Positions 26,247 to 34,589 of a stretch of DNA of 64,000 bases are shown in pieces. Origin of the DNA: Arthrobacter sp. zg-Y1171 (GTDB taxonomy: Bacteria; Actinomycetota; Actinomycetes; Actinomycetales; Micrococcaceae). The stretch covers positions 2,418,001 to 2,482,000 of the forward strand of contig NZ_CP104264.1 of assembly GCF_025244845.1 (NCBI RefSeq). The letters are read 5' to 3'. Position 1 is the stretch's first letter. Each line of letters begins with the position of its first letter. A program made the position numbers and the translations under genes. Below the pieces are notes generated by a model. The model ran no database searches. It worked only from the letters and a program-made list of their open reading frames with translations, and was not told the origin of the DNA.

Positions 26247-27401
26247 TTACCGAAGCGGACGGAAGAAGTCGGAGAGATCGTCCATAAGCAGGGCGGGCTC
26301 TTCGAGGGCGGCGAAGTGTCCGCCACGGTCGGTGATGTCGGTCCACCGCGTGATCGTATTCTCCTGCTCGGCATAGCGGCGGATACCGACGTCGTGGGCA
26401 AACATGATGACGCCGGTAGGCACACCCGACGGCTCCCTGCGGGCTCCCCATGCCGGTTGCTGGGCGTAGCCGATAAACGCAGCCGTTCCTGCGGAACCGG
26501 TGATCCAGTACAGCATGACGTTCGTCAGGATGCGCTCGAGGTCAATGACCGTCTCCGGGAGGGCTTTGTCCGGGAAAGTCCACTTCTGGAACTTGTCCAG
26601 GATCCAGGCGAGCAGGCCGGCCGGGGAATCGACCAGGGCTGCGGCTATCGTCTGCGGTCTCGTCGACTGGATCGCGATATACCCGTATTCGTCCTGCAGG
26701 AAACGCTGCACCCGGCTTAGCCGATCAAGCTCCAGCGGGGTAAAAGCGGCGAGATCATCGCTGGTGGGTGTCTGCAGCGGCATGCCTATCGACCCGTTGA
26801 CGTGGACACCCACCACGTTGCGTGGAGCGGCACGTCCGACGTCGGGCGAGACCGCCGCGCCGATATCTCCCCCGTGTGCCCCGTACCGGCGGTAGCCCAG
26901 CCGGCCCATGAGCGTTGCCCAGGCGCGGCCGATGCGCGCCGTGTCCCAACCTGCCTCGGTCACGGGGGTAGAGAACCCGAACCCCGGGAGTGAGGGGATC
27001 ACCAGGTCGAAAGCATCCACAGTGTCCCGTCCGTGCGCGGCCGGATCGGTGAGCGGGCCGATCAGATCCAGGAACTCGACAAAGGAACCGGGCCAGCCGT
27101 GGGTGAGGAGGAGCGGCAACGCGCCCTCGGCCTTCGAGCGGATGTGGAGGAAGTGGATCTGCTGGCCGTCGATGACAGTGGTGAACTGGGGCAGCCCGTT
27201 CAGGGCAGCTGCATGCAACGCCCAGTCGTATTCATCGGCCCAGTACGCAACCACGCGTTCGAGGTAGCCGGACGGGACACCCGTTGCCCATTCTTCCCCT
27301 GGCAGTGCGGGCGCGAACCGTGTTCCCCGGAGCCTGTGGCTGAGCCGGCCTACCAGAGCCGGGTCGATCGGGATGCTGAAGGGCTGGATCTGCTCATTCA
27401 C
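26247..27401 (-). CDS. Epoxide hydrolase (EHN-type alpha/beta hydrolase)
   Basis: Protein of 384 residues. An N-terminal EHN domain (about 1-105; FSIPIDPALVGRLSHRLRGT, WAADEYDW-type segment WADEYDWALHAAALNGLPQF) is followed by an alpha/beta-hydrolase core: LLLTHGWPGSFVEF (oxyanion HGWPG), LVIPSLPGFGFS, nucleophile Asp in YGAHGGDIGAAV and the general-base His in DRGGHFAALEEP. Such enzymes open epoxides to diols, as in juvenile-hormone-type and xenobiotic epoxide hydrolases. GTG 27401 is selected for its GGAGGA site 5 nt upstream; an open frame continues to 27509. Natural substrate unknown. The gene pairs with the convergent WYL regulator. Confidence 0.92.
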   Translation of the reverse strand: MNEQIQPFSIPIDPALVGRLSHRLRGTRFAPALPGEEWATGVPSGYLERVVAYWADEYDWALHAAALNGLPQFTTVIDGQQIHFLHIRSKAEGALPLLLTHGWPGSFVEFLDLIGPLTDPAAHGRDTVDAFDLVIPSLPGFGFSTPVTEAGWDTARIGRAWATLMGRLGYRRYGAHGGDIGAAVSPDVGRAAPRNVVGVHVNGSIGMPLQTPTSDDLAAFTPLELDRLSRVQRFLQDEYGYIAIQSTRPQTIAAALVDSPAGLLAWILDKFQKWTFPDKALPETVIDLERILTNVMLYWITGSAGTAAFIGYAQQPAWGARREPSGVPTGVIMFAHDVGIRRYAEQENTITRWTDITDRGGHFAALEEPALLMDDLSDFFRPLR

Positions 27402-27466
27402 GGGTTCCTCCGCCGGTCGTAGGTCGGGGACAGATCCCCGATGTACGCCGACGATACGGATCCCGC

Positions 27467-27483
27467 AGGACACACCCTGTCCT
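27467..27483. promoter_or_regulatory. Second AGGAC-N7-GTCCT site, upstream of the epoxide hydrolase
   Basis: AGGAC (27467-27471) and GTCCT (27479-27483) repeat the core and exact 7-nt spacing of the WYL operator; the 8-mer CTGTCCTC is identical in both. The site is 66-82 nt upstream of the hydrolase start, a place fit for a repressor or activator. Confidence 0.5.
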
Positions 27484-27605
27484 CCTCTGCCCCGGCGCGG
27501 AAAATTCATCGTCCCGGATACCCCTTCCCCCGCCCAGGCTGCGGTGCAGGGACGACCGGTAGACTTGCCTCACGCAGCCGGACCAGCCGCCCGAGAGGAA
27601 CCGCT

Positions 27606-28580
27606 TTGAGCCCGTCAGACCCGACGCTCTATGAGGTTTTAGGCCTGACCCGCGCGGCATCGGCGGTCGAAATCAAGACCGCCTACCGGAAGGCAGCCCG
27701 GAACGCCCATCCGGACCAGGGCGGCACGAGCGAGAGCTTCCACCGGGTCACGGAAGCATACCGGGTGCTCTCCGATCCGCGGCGAAAGGCCGCGTACGAT
27801 CGCCGGTTCGGCCAGGGCACGGACGCCGGCAGCACCGGCGCCGCTGCCGGCAGCAGCTCCGGCAGCCCGTCCAGCCGGGCCGCGGGAACCGGGTCCGCCC
27901 CCGAACGGACCACGGCAGACCTGGACCGGCCGCCGGTGTTTGTCCCGGATTTCTCCCCGAAGAATCCTCCCCTCATCCCCCTGGTCCTGGCCGGACAGCA
28001 GGTCCACGGCGCACCGCGCCGTCCGGGTTTCTTCTCGCGGATCGGCTCCAACGCCGCGGGACGCTTCGAGGCCGAAAACCGGACCATCCACCTGCTGGAA
28101 CGCGAATTGCTGGAGGACTACCCGGCCGCGCGCCTAATCAACGGCCTCCATATTCCGGACACGGGACCGCGCGGCGGCAACCTCGATGTCAGCCACGTGC
28201 TGCTGGGCGGCTACCGCATGGCAGTCCTGGGTTCGCTGATGGCCTCGCCCGGCAACTACCGGTGGGACGGACAGCATCTGCTGCACCGCGGCCGGGAGGT
28301 GTCCACCCTGCGGCTGGCCGATGCGGTGCGCACCCTCCAGTCCCGCTTTCCGGAGTGCAATGCCACGGGCTGGCTTGTCCTCCACAGCCCTAACGGGAAT
28401 CCCTTCGAGCCCATCGTCGATTACCCGCCGAGGCTGAGCCGCTCAGCGCCCGCGACCCTGCATGTCGCCAATCCCGGCGGCCTGCTGCGGGAGCTGCGGA
28501 GGTTCTTTGCCGAAGGCCCCCAGCCGAACACCGTCCAGCTGCCGGTGCTGGCGCCGTTGATCGACGCGACCACCCGTTGA
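27606..28580 (+). CDS. J-domain protein with degenerate NERD-like C-terminal domain
   Basis: Protein of 324 residues. The N-terminal J domain (about 5-65) has the essential HPD in [11 protein letters not shown], plus [10 protein letters not shown] and [17 protein letters not shown], so it should stimulate a DnaK-type chaperone. A Ser/Gly/Ala-rich linker (about 72-115) leads to a C-terminal domain with the order [38 protein letters not shown] and a late [17 protein letters not shown]. This resembles nuclease-related (NERD) domains, but the expected acidic and lysine catalytic positions seem replaced. TTG 27606 is chosen for its AGAGGA site. Same direction as the tRNA methyltransferase 42 nt downstream. 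NERD likeness is tentative. Confidence 0.75.
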   Translation: MSPSDPTLYEVLGLTRAASAVEIKTAYRKAARNAHPDQGGTSESFHRVTEAYRVLSDPRRKAAYDRRFGQGTDAGSTGAAAGSSSGSPSSRAAGTGSAPERTTADLDRPPVFVPDFSPKNPPLIPLVLAGQQVHGAPRRPGFFSRIGSNAAGRFEAENRTIHLLERELLEDYPAARLINGLHIPDTGPRGGNLDVSHVLLGGYRMAVLGSLMASPGNYRWDGQHLLHRGREVSTLRLADAVRTLQSRFPECNATGWLVLHSPNGNPFEPIVDYPPRLSRSAPATLHVANPGGLLRELRRFFAEGPQPNTVQLPVLAPLIDATTR

Positions 28581-28621
28581 CTGATGCGTTGGGGCCCCGG
28601 TGACGGGCATAGGATGTATTC

Positions 28622-29089
28622 GTGTTCCGTATCCTCTTCCATTCCCCTGAAATCCCCGGCAACACCGGAAATGCCATTCGCCTTGCCGCCATCACGGGGG
28701 CCGAGCTCCACCTGGTTGAGCCCCTCGGCTTCAGCCTGGAGGATTCCAAACTTCGGCGCGCAGGCCTGGATTACCACGACCTCGCCGTCCTGCATGTCCA
28801 TGCGAGCCTGCAGGACGCCTGGGACGCCCTGAAACCCGAGCGCGTATATGCCTTCACCTCGGACGGTGACACTTCCTACACAGATATCGAGTATCGTGCC
28901 GGAGACGTCCTGATGTTCGGCCGCGAGTCGGTCGGGCTTTCGGACGAGGTAAAGAAGGACCCGCATGTCACCGCCCGGGTACGGCTGCCCATGCTGCCCA
29001 CCCTGCGCTCCCTGAACCTGGCGAACTCCGCCTCCATAGCCGTTTACGAAGCCTGGCGCCAGCACGGCTTCGCCGGCGCCCAGCTCTAG
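28622..29089 (+). CDS. trmL: tRNA (cytidine(34)-2'-O)-methyltransferase, TrmL type
   Basis: SPOUT-family RNA methyltransferase of 155 residues, the normal length of TrmL, which methylates the ribose of nucleotide 34 in leucine tRNAs. Motifs: FRILFHSPEIPGNTGNAIRL (motif 1 with Asn-Gly-Asn), LHLVEPLGF, then GDVLMFGRESVGLSDEV (motif 2, SAM knot) and MLPTLRSLNLANSASIAVYE (motif 3, catalytic-type Arg and Ser). Start GTG 28622. It may share a transcript with the methyltransferase gene 15 nt downstream. The exact tRNA target in actinobacteria is not proven. Confidence 0.92.
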   Translation: MFRILFHSPEIPGNTGNAIRLAAITGAELHLVEPLGFSLEDSKLRRAGLDYHDLAVLHVHASLQDAWDALKPERVYAFTSDGDTSYTDIEYRAGDVLMFGRESVGLSDEVKKDPHVTARVRLPMLPTLRSLNLANSASIAVYEAWRQHGFAGAQL

Positions 29090-29104
29090 CGAAGGATTCT
29101 TCCC

Positions 29105-29905
29105 ATGCCTGAACTCCACATCGGCAACGCGTTCGACGACGGCGCCGCCGACTTCGAGCGGCTCGCGCCGTCGCTCTGGAATCCCATGGGAAATGCGCTC
29201 GTGGCCGCGGCGGACATCACGCTCGGCAACCGGGTCCTGGACGCAGGCTGCGGCACCGGTGCATCCACTATCCCGGCCGCGCAGTTCGCCGGTCCCGACG
29301 GCGTCGTCGACGGGGTGGACCTCAGTGCAGGGATGCTGGCCCTGACCCAGGCCAAGGCAGACACGCTCTCGCTCAACAACGTCCACCTTGCACAGGCCGA
29401 CCTCACCTCGTGGCAGGCGGAGGAACCCTACGACGCGGTGGTCTGCGCCTACTCCCTGTTCTTCGTTCCGGAAATGGACGCCGGCGCCGCCCACCTCGTG
29501 TCGCTGCTTCGCAGCGGCGGGCGCTTCGCCCTCAGCACGTGGGCCGAAGGTTCCTGGGAGCCCTTCAGGGAGCTGCTGTGGAAAGCCTGCCTGCAGGAAC
29601 GGCCCGACCTTGACGGCCTCCCCCAGTCGGGAGCCGAAAACGTCCAGCGGCTCCAGACGCCGGAGCAGCTCACGTCTTGGCTCGAGTCCCTGGGCCTGAC
29701 CGAAATCACCGTGGCCCCCACGCCGGGACAGGTCCAGCTCAGCCCGTCCCTCGCCTGGTCGCTGGTGCTCGGCGGCGGTTACCGGATGCTGCTGCCCGAA
29801 GATCCGGCGGCCGTGGACCGGGTCCGGACCGCGTTCCTGGCCGAACTCGGTGACGACTTCGCACTGAATACCGACACCCTGATCGCCACGGCTGTCCGCC
29901 CGTAG
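29105..29905 (+). CDS. Class I SAM-dependent methyltransferase
   Basis: Rossmann-type methyltransferase of 266 residues. Motif I is RVLDAGCGTGASTIPAA (about 43-59), then GVDLSAGMLALTQAKA (acidic residue at the end of strand 2), AQADLTSWQ, and YDAVVCAYSLFFVPEMDAG (motif IV). The C-terminal half is typical of the UbiE/COQ5-like group without a diagnostic substrate motif. It starts 15 nt after trmL with a GAAGGA site, so the two are probably co-transcribed. Substrate unknown; a small molecule is more likely than RNA. Confidence 0.85.
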   Translation: MPELHIGNAFDDGAADFERLAPSLWNPMGNALVAAADITLGNRVLDAGCGTGASTIPAAQFAGPDGVVDGVDLSAGMLALTQAKADTLSLNNVHLAQADLTSWQAEEPYDAVVCAYSLFFVPEMDAGAAHLVSLLRSGGRFALSTWAEGSWEPFRELLWKACLQERPDLDGLPQSGAENVQRLQTPEQLTSWLESLGLTEITVAPTPGQVQLSPSLAWSLVLGGGYRMLLPEDPAAVDRVRTAFLAELGDDFALNTDTLIATAVRP

Positions 29906-29956
29906 CCGGCCAACGGCAGGGACGGCGGGCAGCACAGCAGGCGATAGCTGCGGCAG

Positions 29957-30700
29957 CTAGAATCCGGCGATGGTCTCCGGGGTGTTCACGCCTACGGCGT
30001 GGAAGGTTTCCGCGCTGACGCCCTCGGCCAGGCCGTGCCGGCGGGCGTTGTCCTGCAGGAACCGCCGGACCGAGGCGTCCATGCCCTCGATGTCCGGATG
30101 CTGGCTCGCATGGACCCGGATGGCGGCAAGCTTGACGTCTACCGTGGAACTGACATCCACGGCAGTGTTCTCCCGCTCCCGCGGCGCCCCGTAAAACCAC
30201 AGCCACGGCACCTTGTACGCTTCCAGCCCCTGCTCCGCGAGCTCCGGATAGGCGAAGGGATTCTCGGCGGCCGGGTACACGGCGCGAGTCACTATTTCGC
30301 CGCAGGCCAGGTGGTCGGGATGGCTGGCCTGGAGGCGGTCCCAGTTCCGTTCGGGGTGCATGGACAGCACGACGTCGGGACGCACGCGCCGGATCTGCTC
30401 CACCGCGCGGGCGATCACCGAGTGGTTGGCTTCCAAGTAGCCGTCCCGCTCCCCCAGGAACACAATGTCCTGCACTCCCACCTGCCGGGCCGCTTCCCGC
30501 TGTTCACCGCTCCGCAGGGCGCTGACGCCGGAGCGGTCTGTTGGGTCGAAGCCGCCGGCATCACCGGAGGTCATGATGCAGTAGGTGATTTCCGTGCCCT
30601 CGCGTGCCCAGCGGGCCAGCGTGCCGGCGGCGCCGAAATCGATGTCGTCCGGATGGGCTGCGAAGGCCAGGGCCCGTGCGGGAGCCGACGTCGGGAACAT
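29957..30700 (-). CDS. PIG-L family deacetylase
   Basis: Zinc-dependent N-acetyl-sugar deacetylase of the LmbE/PIG-L family, 247 residues. The metal motif AHPDD is in LAFAAHPDDIDFGAAG (about 14-18) and the second ligand region is ASHPDHLACGE (His near residue 135). The family includes MshB and Mca of mycothiol metabolism, which actinobacteria use. This protein is shorter than MshB and cannot be given that name with confidence. Start ATG 30700 is 1 nt beyond the etfA stop, indicating co-transcription with etfB-etfA. Confidence 0.88.
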   Translation of the reverse strand: MFPTSAPARALAFAAHPDDIDFGAAGTLARWAREGTEITYCIMTSGDAGGFDPTDRSGVSALRSGEQREAARQVGVQDIVFLGERDGYLEANHSVIARAVEQIRRVRPDVVLSMHPERNWDRLQASHPDHLACGEIVTRAVYPAAENPFAYPELAEQGLEAYKVPWLWFYGAPRERENTAVDVSSTVDVKLAAIRVHASQHPDIEGMDASVRRFLQDNARRHGLAEGVSAETFHAVGVNTPETIAGF

Positions 30701-30701
30701 A

Positions 30702-31649
30702 TCAGGCCCTGCGCTTCCGGATCTCTTCGGCGGCCTGGGGCAGCACTGAGAACACATCGCCGACAATGCCGAAGTCCGCGATCTCGAACACCGGTGCATC
30801 GGCGTCCTTGTTGACCGCGACGATCACCTTGGCGGTCTGCATACCGGCCTTTTGCTGGATGGCGCCGGAGATGCCGGCGGAAATGTACAACTGCGGGGAG
30901 ACGGTCTTGCCGGTCTGTCCCACCTGGGCGGAATGTTCAATCCAGCCTGCGTCCGTGGCCGCACGGGACGCGCCCACCGCTCCGCCGAGGAGGTCAGCGA
31001 GTTCCTCCACGGGACCGAAGTTCCCGTCCATGCCGCGTCCGCCCGCAACGATCACCCGTGCCTCGGCCAGTTCGGGACGTCCGCTCACGCGCTTGCCGGA
31101 GCGGCCGGTGACCCGTGCGGCAGGGCCGGTTTCCGAGAGCGGAACCTCGACCCGCTGCGGAGCCGGGGCTGACGGAGCGGCCGGTGCGGGCTCGACGCTG
31201 TTGGCCTTCACGGTGATGATGGGCGTGCCGGTGCGTACCCGGCAGGTCGAGGTGTAGGACCCGGCGAGCACCGACTTGGTGACGGCGAGGTCCGGCGCCA
31301 CCGCAACGGCGTCAGTGATGACTCCGGAGCCGAGCTTGATTCCGGCGCGGGCTGCAATCTCGCGGTCCTCGAAGGAGTTGCCCAGCAGGATCGCGGCGGG
31401 CTGCTCGCTCTTGGCGGCGTCCGCCAGGAAGGCAGCCTTCGCGGCCACTAGGACGGTGTCCAGTTCCCCGGCCGGCTCATAGACCTTCACGGCGCCGTGG
31501 GAGGCAAGTGCGTCGAGCATGGCCGGATCCACCCTGTGGGCGGCAGCTACCGCGGGTTCGCCCACCGTGCCGGCAAGGGTTAGCAGTTCGCGGGCAGCCC
31601 GCGGCAGGGGCAGGGCTGGGACATCGAGAAAAACCAGGACGGACGCCAT
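30702..31649 (-). CDS. etfA: Electron transfer flavoprotein alpha subunit
   Basis: FAD-binding alpha subunit (315 residues) of the ETF heterodimer, which collects electrons from acyl-CoA and other dehydrogenases. The C-terminal FAD domain is clear: VIVAGGRGMDGNFGPVEELA, GASRAATDAGWIEHSAQVGQ, TGKTVSPQLYISAGISGAIQ and VNKDADAPVFEIADFGIVGD. Start ATG 31649 follows AAGGAGCGCACC. It lies 63 nt downstream of etfB and directly before the PIG-L gene. Homologue of fixB (Rv3028c) by context. Confidence 0.96.
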   Translation of the reverse strand: MASVLVFLDVPALPLPRAARELLTLAGTVGEPAVAAAHRVDPAMLDALASHGAVKVYEPAGELDTVLVAAKAAFLADAAKSEQPAAILLGNSFEDREIAARAGIKLGSGVITDAVAVAPDLAVTKSVLAGSYTSTCRVRTGTPIITVKANSVEPAPAAPSAPAPQRVEVPLSETGPAARVTGRSGKRVSGRPELAEARVIVAGGRGMDGNFGPVEELADLLGGAVGASRAATDAGWIEHSAQVGQTGKTVSPQLYISAGISGAIQQKAGMQTAKVIVAVNKDADAPVFEIADFGIVGDVFSVLPQAAEEIRKRRA

Positions 31650-31712
31650 GGTGCGCTCCTTAGGACGTAGGCGGCGGCGCCTGCGAAGCGCCGGTTTCAA
31701 GCAGGAGAAGTC

Positions 31713-32552
31713 TTAGATCAGTTTCTGGGCGGCAAGGTAGTCCACCAGCTGCACGCCGGCGGTGCCGTCGTCGGTGATGATGGTTCCCTGCGAGCGCGGC
31801 GGCCGCGGAGCGGAGGCGGCTACTGCCGTCCAGGCGCCGTCGTGCCCCACCTGGGCCGGGTCCACTCCGATCTCGGCGAGTGTCAGCACCGTAACGGGTT
31901 TCTTCTTCGCGGCCATGATGCCCTTGAAGTTCGGATAGCGGGGGCTGTTGGCCTGGTCCGTAACCGATACCAGGGCCGGCAGCGGTGCCTCAACGGTTTC
32001 CGTGAAGGAGTCGCCGTCGCGGCGCGCCTTCACAACCGGGGCGCCGTCGACGTCCACTACGTCGAGTTCGGAAGCAAAGGTCACCTGTGCCAGCTGCAGC
32101 CTTTCGGCGAGCTGCGCGGGAACCAGGGAGGTTTCGCCGTCCGTGGAGGCCATGCCTGTGATGACCAGGTCGACCGGGCCCTGGGACTCAGCGATGGTGC
32201 GCACCGCAGCGGCAAGGGCCAGCGAGGTGCCGGCTGCATCGGAACCGGCCAGGGCGTCGTCGGCCAGGTGGACGCCTGCATAGGCGCCGATCTGCAGGGA
32301 CTTCTTCACCGCGTTCACTGCTGCCGCCGGGCCCATGGCCAGGGCAGTCACCCGGTTCCCGGCGCTCTCGCCGCCGCGGGCCTCGGCCAGCTGCAGTGCT
32401 GCCTCAAGGGCGTACTCGTCCAGTTCGGAGAGGATGCTCTCGGCACGGTTCAAGGTATGCCCGGGGCCCGTGAGGTGCCGGTCAAACTGCGCGTCGGGGA
32501 CATGCTTTACCAAGACAACAATGTTCAGCGGATGGGTGGCTGACTCCTGCAT
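31713..32552 (-). CDS. etfB: Electron transfer flavoprotein beta subunit
   Basis: Beta subunit of ETF, 279 residues, partner of EtfA. Family segments: NIVVLVKHVPDAQFDRHL at the N-terminus, LDEYALEAALQLAEARGGE, VTALAMGPAAAVNAVKKSLQ, DLVITGMASTDGETSLVPAQ, and PALVSVTDQANSPRYPNFKGIM with the recognition-loop type AKKKPV. Start ATG 32552 has a GGAAAGG site; the frame is open a further 23 codons upstream but without a site. First gene of the etfB-etfA-PIG-L unit. Confidence 0.96.
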   Translation of the reverse strand: MQESATHPLNIVVLVKHVPDAQFDRHLTGPGHTLNRAESILSELDEYALEAALQLAEARGGESAGNRVTALAMGPAAAVNAVKKSLQIGAYAGVHLADDALAGSDAAGTSLALAAAVRTIAESQGPVDLVITGMASTDGETSLVPAQLAERLQLAQVTFASELDVVDVDGAPVVKARRDGDSFTETVEAPLPALVSVTDQANSPRYPNFKGIMAAKKKPVTVLTLAEIGVDPAQVGHDGAWTAVAASAPRPPRSQGTIITDDGTAGVQLVDYLAAQKLI

Positions 32553-32697
32553 TCCGGCCTTTCCGGTAGGAAAATCGTTTCCCGGCGGCCTGGAGATCCT
32601 CCCGCCGACGCGCGCCGCCAAGGAGCGGCGCGTTTAAAGCTAATCACACACTGGGCGGGCTTTCGCGTCCGCGCAAATGCCGGGCGGGTGCAAACGG

Positions 32698-32732
32698 AAG
32701 GGCCGCGCCCGGATGCACCCGGCGCGGCCCTT
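32698..32732 (-). terminator. Probable terminator of the HtrA-like gene
   Basis: A perfect 12-bp stem (32698-32709 with 32721-32732) and 11-nt loop lies 40 nt after the HtrA-like stop on the minus strand, upstream of etfB. The U-run is weak (CCGTTTGC), common for actinobacterial terminators. Confidence 0.6.
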
Positions 32733-32771
32733 CGTTGCCTGCTCGACCTATGCGGTCCGGCTATGGCGGTG

Positions 32772-34259
32772 TTACTGCTTTGCCGAATCCCCGAGGGTGA
32801 CGTCGACGCTGTCCGTTTTACCGTCCCGCGTGAAGTCGATGGTGGCCTTGCCGCCGGCGGGCTGCATCCTGATGGCTGCAGTCAGCGACTGGGCATCCGT
32901 GACCGGGATGCCGTTGACGGACGTGACCACATCGCCCTTGCGCAGGCCGGCCTTTTCGCCCGGCGACCCGGATACGACTTCGGCGACCTCGGCACCCACG
33001 GTGAACGTCGACGACGAATCGGACGCGGTTGCCGGCGTCACCGAGACGCCCAGGTAACCGTGGGTCGCGGACCCGTTGTCGATGATCTCTTCCGCTACCC
33101 GCTCGGCATAGGTGATGGGAACGGCGAACCCGACACCGATGTTGCCGCTGTCCTCGCCGGCGGCACCGGAGGCGGCCGAGGCAATCGCGACGTTCACGCC
33201 GATGACTTCACCGTCGGTGTTCACCAGTGCGCCGCCGGAGTTGCCGTGGTTGATGGCGGCGTCGGTCTGCACCACGTTGAGGAAGATCGAGCTCTCCGCG
33301 GTGCTCTGGTCCTGTGACGATCCGTCCGGCGGAGCGAACCGGAAGCCGAAACCGTTGTCTTCGGGCTCGTCCGAGCTTTCCGACTCTTCCGGCGCAGCCG
33401 AGGACTGGACGCTGATGGTGCGGTTGAGGGTGGAGACGATGCCGTCAGTCACTGTCCCGGACAGGCCGAGCGGGGCGCCGATGGCAATCACGGTGTCCCC
33501 CACATTCAGGTTCCCGGAATCGCCCAGGGCAGCGGGTGTCAGGTCCGCGGCGTCCACCTTGATGACCGCGAGGTCGGACAGGGGGTCCGTCCCTACGATG
33601 GTCGCGGTCAGGACCCGTCCGTCCGACGTCTGGACTTCGACGACGGGATCGGCGGCAGTGCCTCCGAGGGTCACTACGTGGGTGTTGGTCAGGATGTGGC
33701 CGTCCTCGTCCAGGATGATCCCGGAACCGGTGCCCGTGCTGCCGGAGGCGGCAACTTCAATGGTGACCACACTTGGTGAGGCCTTCACTGCCGCCGCCGT
33801 GACCGAGTTGACGCTGTCTTCGTCGTTCACCACGACTGTCTGCGGCTGGCTGGCCTGGCCGGCGGCATTGCCGTCATCCATGAGCGTGTTGGCCCCGACG
33901 GCTACGCCGCCGCCTAACAGACCTGCAAGCAGCATGCCCGCAACCAGTGTTCCCGCCCCGAACTTCTTTGCCCGGGATTCAGGGGCCGGCGTCGTTCCGG
34001 CCGGTGCGTGGAAGGCGCTGCCCGAGGCCGTGGACCCGTAAGCGGTGGACCCGTAGGCGGACGGGCCGTTTCCGTGGCCCGGCTGTCCCTGCGCAGGGAC
34101 GGCATTCGCCAGGGGTTCGGTCTGCGGGTTGCCCGGCGTTTCCCCCTGTGTTTCTCTGTAAGTTTCCCCCGAAGCGGTTCCCGAATACGACGGCGGCGCC
34201 GGCGGCCGGGGCGGCAACGGGCGTTCGGTGCCCTCGGGACCGCCGTGTTGCTCAGTCAT
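32772..34259 (-). CDS. HtrA/DegP-like membrane-anchored serine protease with PDZ domain
   Basis: Protein of 495 residues. A long Pro/Gly/Thr-rich cytoplasmic N-terminus (1-95) precedes one transmembrane helix (about 103-125). A trypsin-like protease domain follows with His in GHILTNTHVVTLGG (about 192), Asp in DPLSDLAVIKVDAAD (about 228) and Ser in INHGNSGGALVNTDGE (about 340), then a PDZ domain (about 395-490; VSGSPGEKAGLRKGDVVTSV). This fits actinobacterial HtrA/PepD-type proteases that degrade misfolded envelope proteins and take part in stress signalling. Ribosome site GAAAGGAC before ATG 34259. Monocistronic, with its own terminator. Confidence 0.93.
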   Translation of the reverse strand: MTEQHGGPEGTERPLPPRPPAPPSYSGTASGETYRETQGETPGNPQTEPLANAVPAQGQPGHGNGPSAYGSTAYGSTASGSAFHAPAGTTPAPESRAKKFGAGTLVAGMLLAGLLGGGVAVGANTLMDDGNAAGQASQPQTVVVNDEDSVNSVTAAAVKASPSVVTIEVAASGSTGTGSGIILDEDGHILTNTHVVTLGGTAADPVVEVQTSDGRVLTATIVGTDPLSDLAVIKVDAADLTPAALGDSGNLNVGDTVIAIGAPLGLSGTVTDGIVSTLNRTISVQSSAAPEESESSDEPEDNGFGFRFAPPDGSSQDQSTAESSIFLNVVQTDAAINHGNSGGALVNTDGEVIGVNVAIASAASGAAGEDSGNIGVGFAVPITYAERVAEEIIDNGSATHGYLGVSVTPATASDSSSTFTVGAEVAEVVSGSPGEKAGLRKGDVVTSVNGIPVTDAQSLTAAIRMQPAGGKATIDFTRDGKTDSVDVTLGDSAKQ

Positions 34260-34589
34260 GTGGGTTGTCCTTTCAAAGTTCGTTTACCCATGGTGTAGCC
34301 ACATCGTTCTTTTTATCCACTATCGCAGTGCTAGCTGGGATGTACGGGGACGATTGCTGGACATCCGCTGTGAACAACCCGAACGCCTTCCTATTGGCAG
34401 GCTACTCGAGAAAGGGGGTAAAGGTGCAGGTCAGGACGGCGTTCCCCGGCCGCGGTGCCGGCTCTCCCGCTCCGGCCGCGGTGGACGCGGCATAGGGCGG
34501 CCCCTAGAATCGGTACCAAGGTCCGGGGCCGCATGCGCTGCCCCCTACGGCAGCTGGAACCGAGCGAGACGAAAACCAAAGGACGTTGT
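34260..34589. other. 330-nt divergent intergenic region between HtrA-like and TPM genes
   Basis: No gene is credible here. It holds the ribosome site and presumably promoter of the HtrA-like gene at the left, and the candidate promoter of the TPM gene at the right (34482-34510). I see no repeat or structured RNA. Confidence 0.5.
34482..34510 (+). promoter_or_regulatory. Candidate sigma-70-type promoter of the TPM gene
   Basis: TGGACG (34482-34487), 17-nt spacer, TAGAAT (34505-34510). The hexamers match four and five of six consensus positions. This would give an untranslated leader of roughly 73 nt. Confidence 0.4.

Noticed and set aside
30702..32552. Fix-type (nitrogen fixation) electron transfer genes
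   Set aside because: Sequences are ordinary etfB-etfA as found in all related actinobacteria; no nif or fix genes are present.
33947..34495. Plus-strand gene upstream of the TPM gene
   Set aside because: Most of it lies opposite the HtrA-like N-terminus, with no ribosome site or family resemblance.
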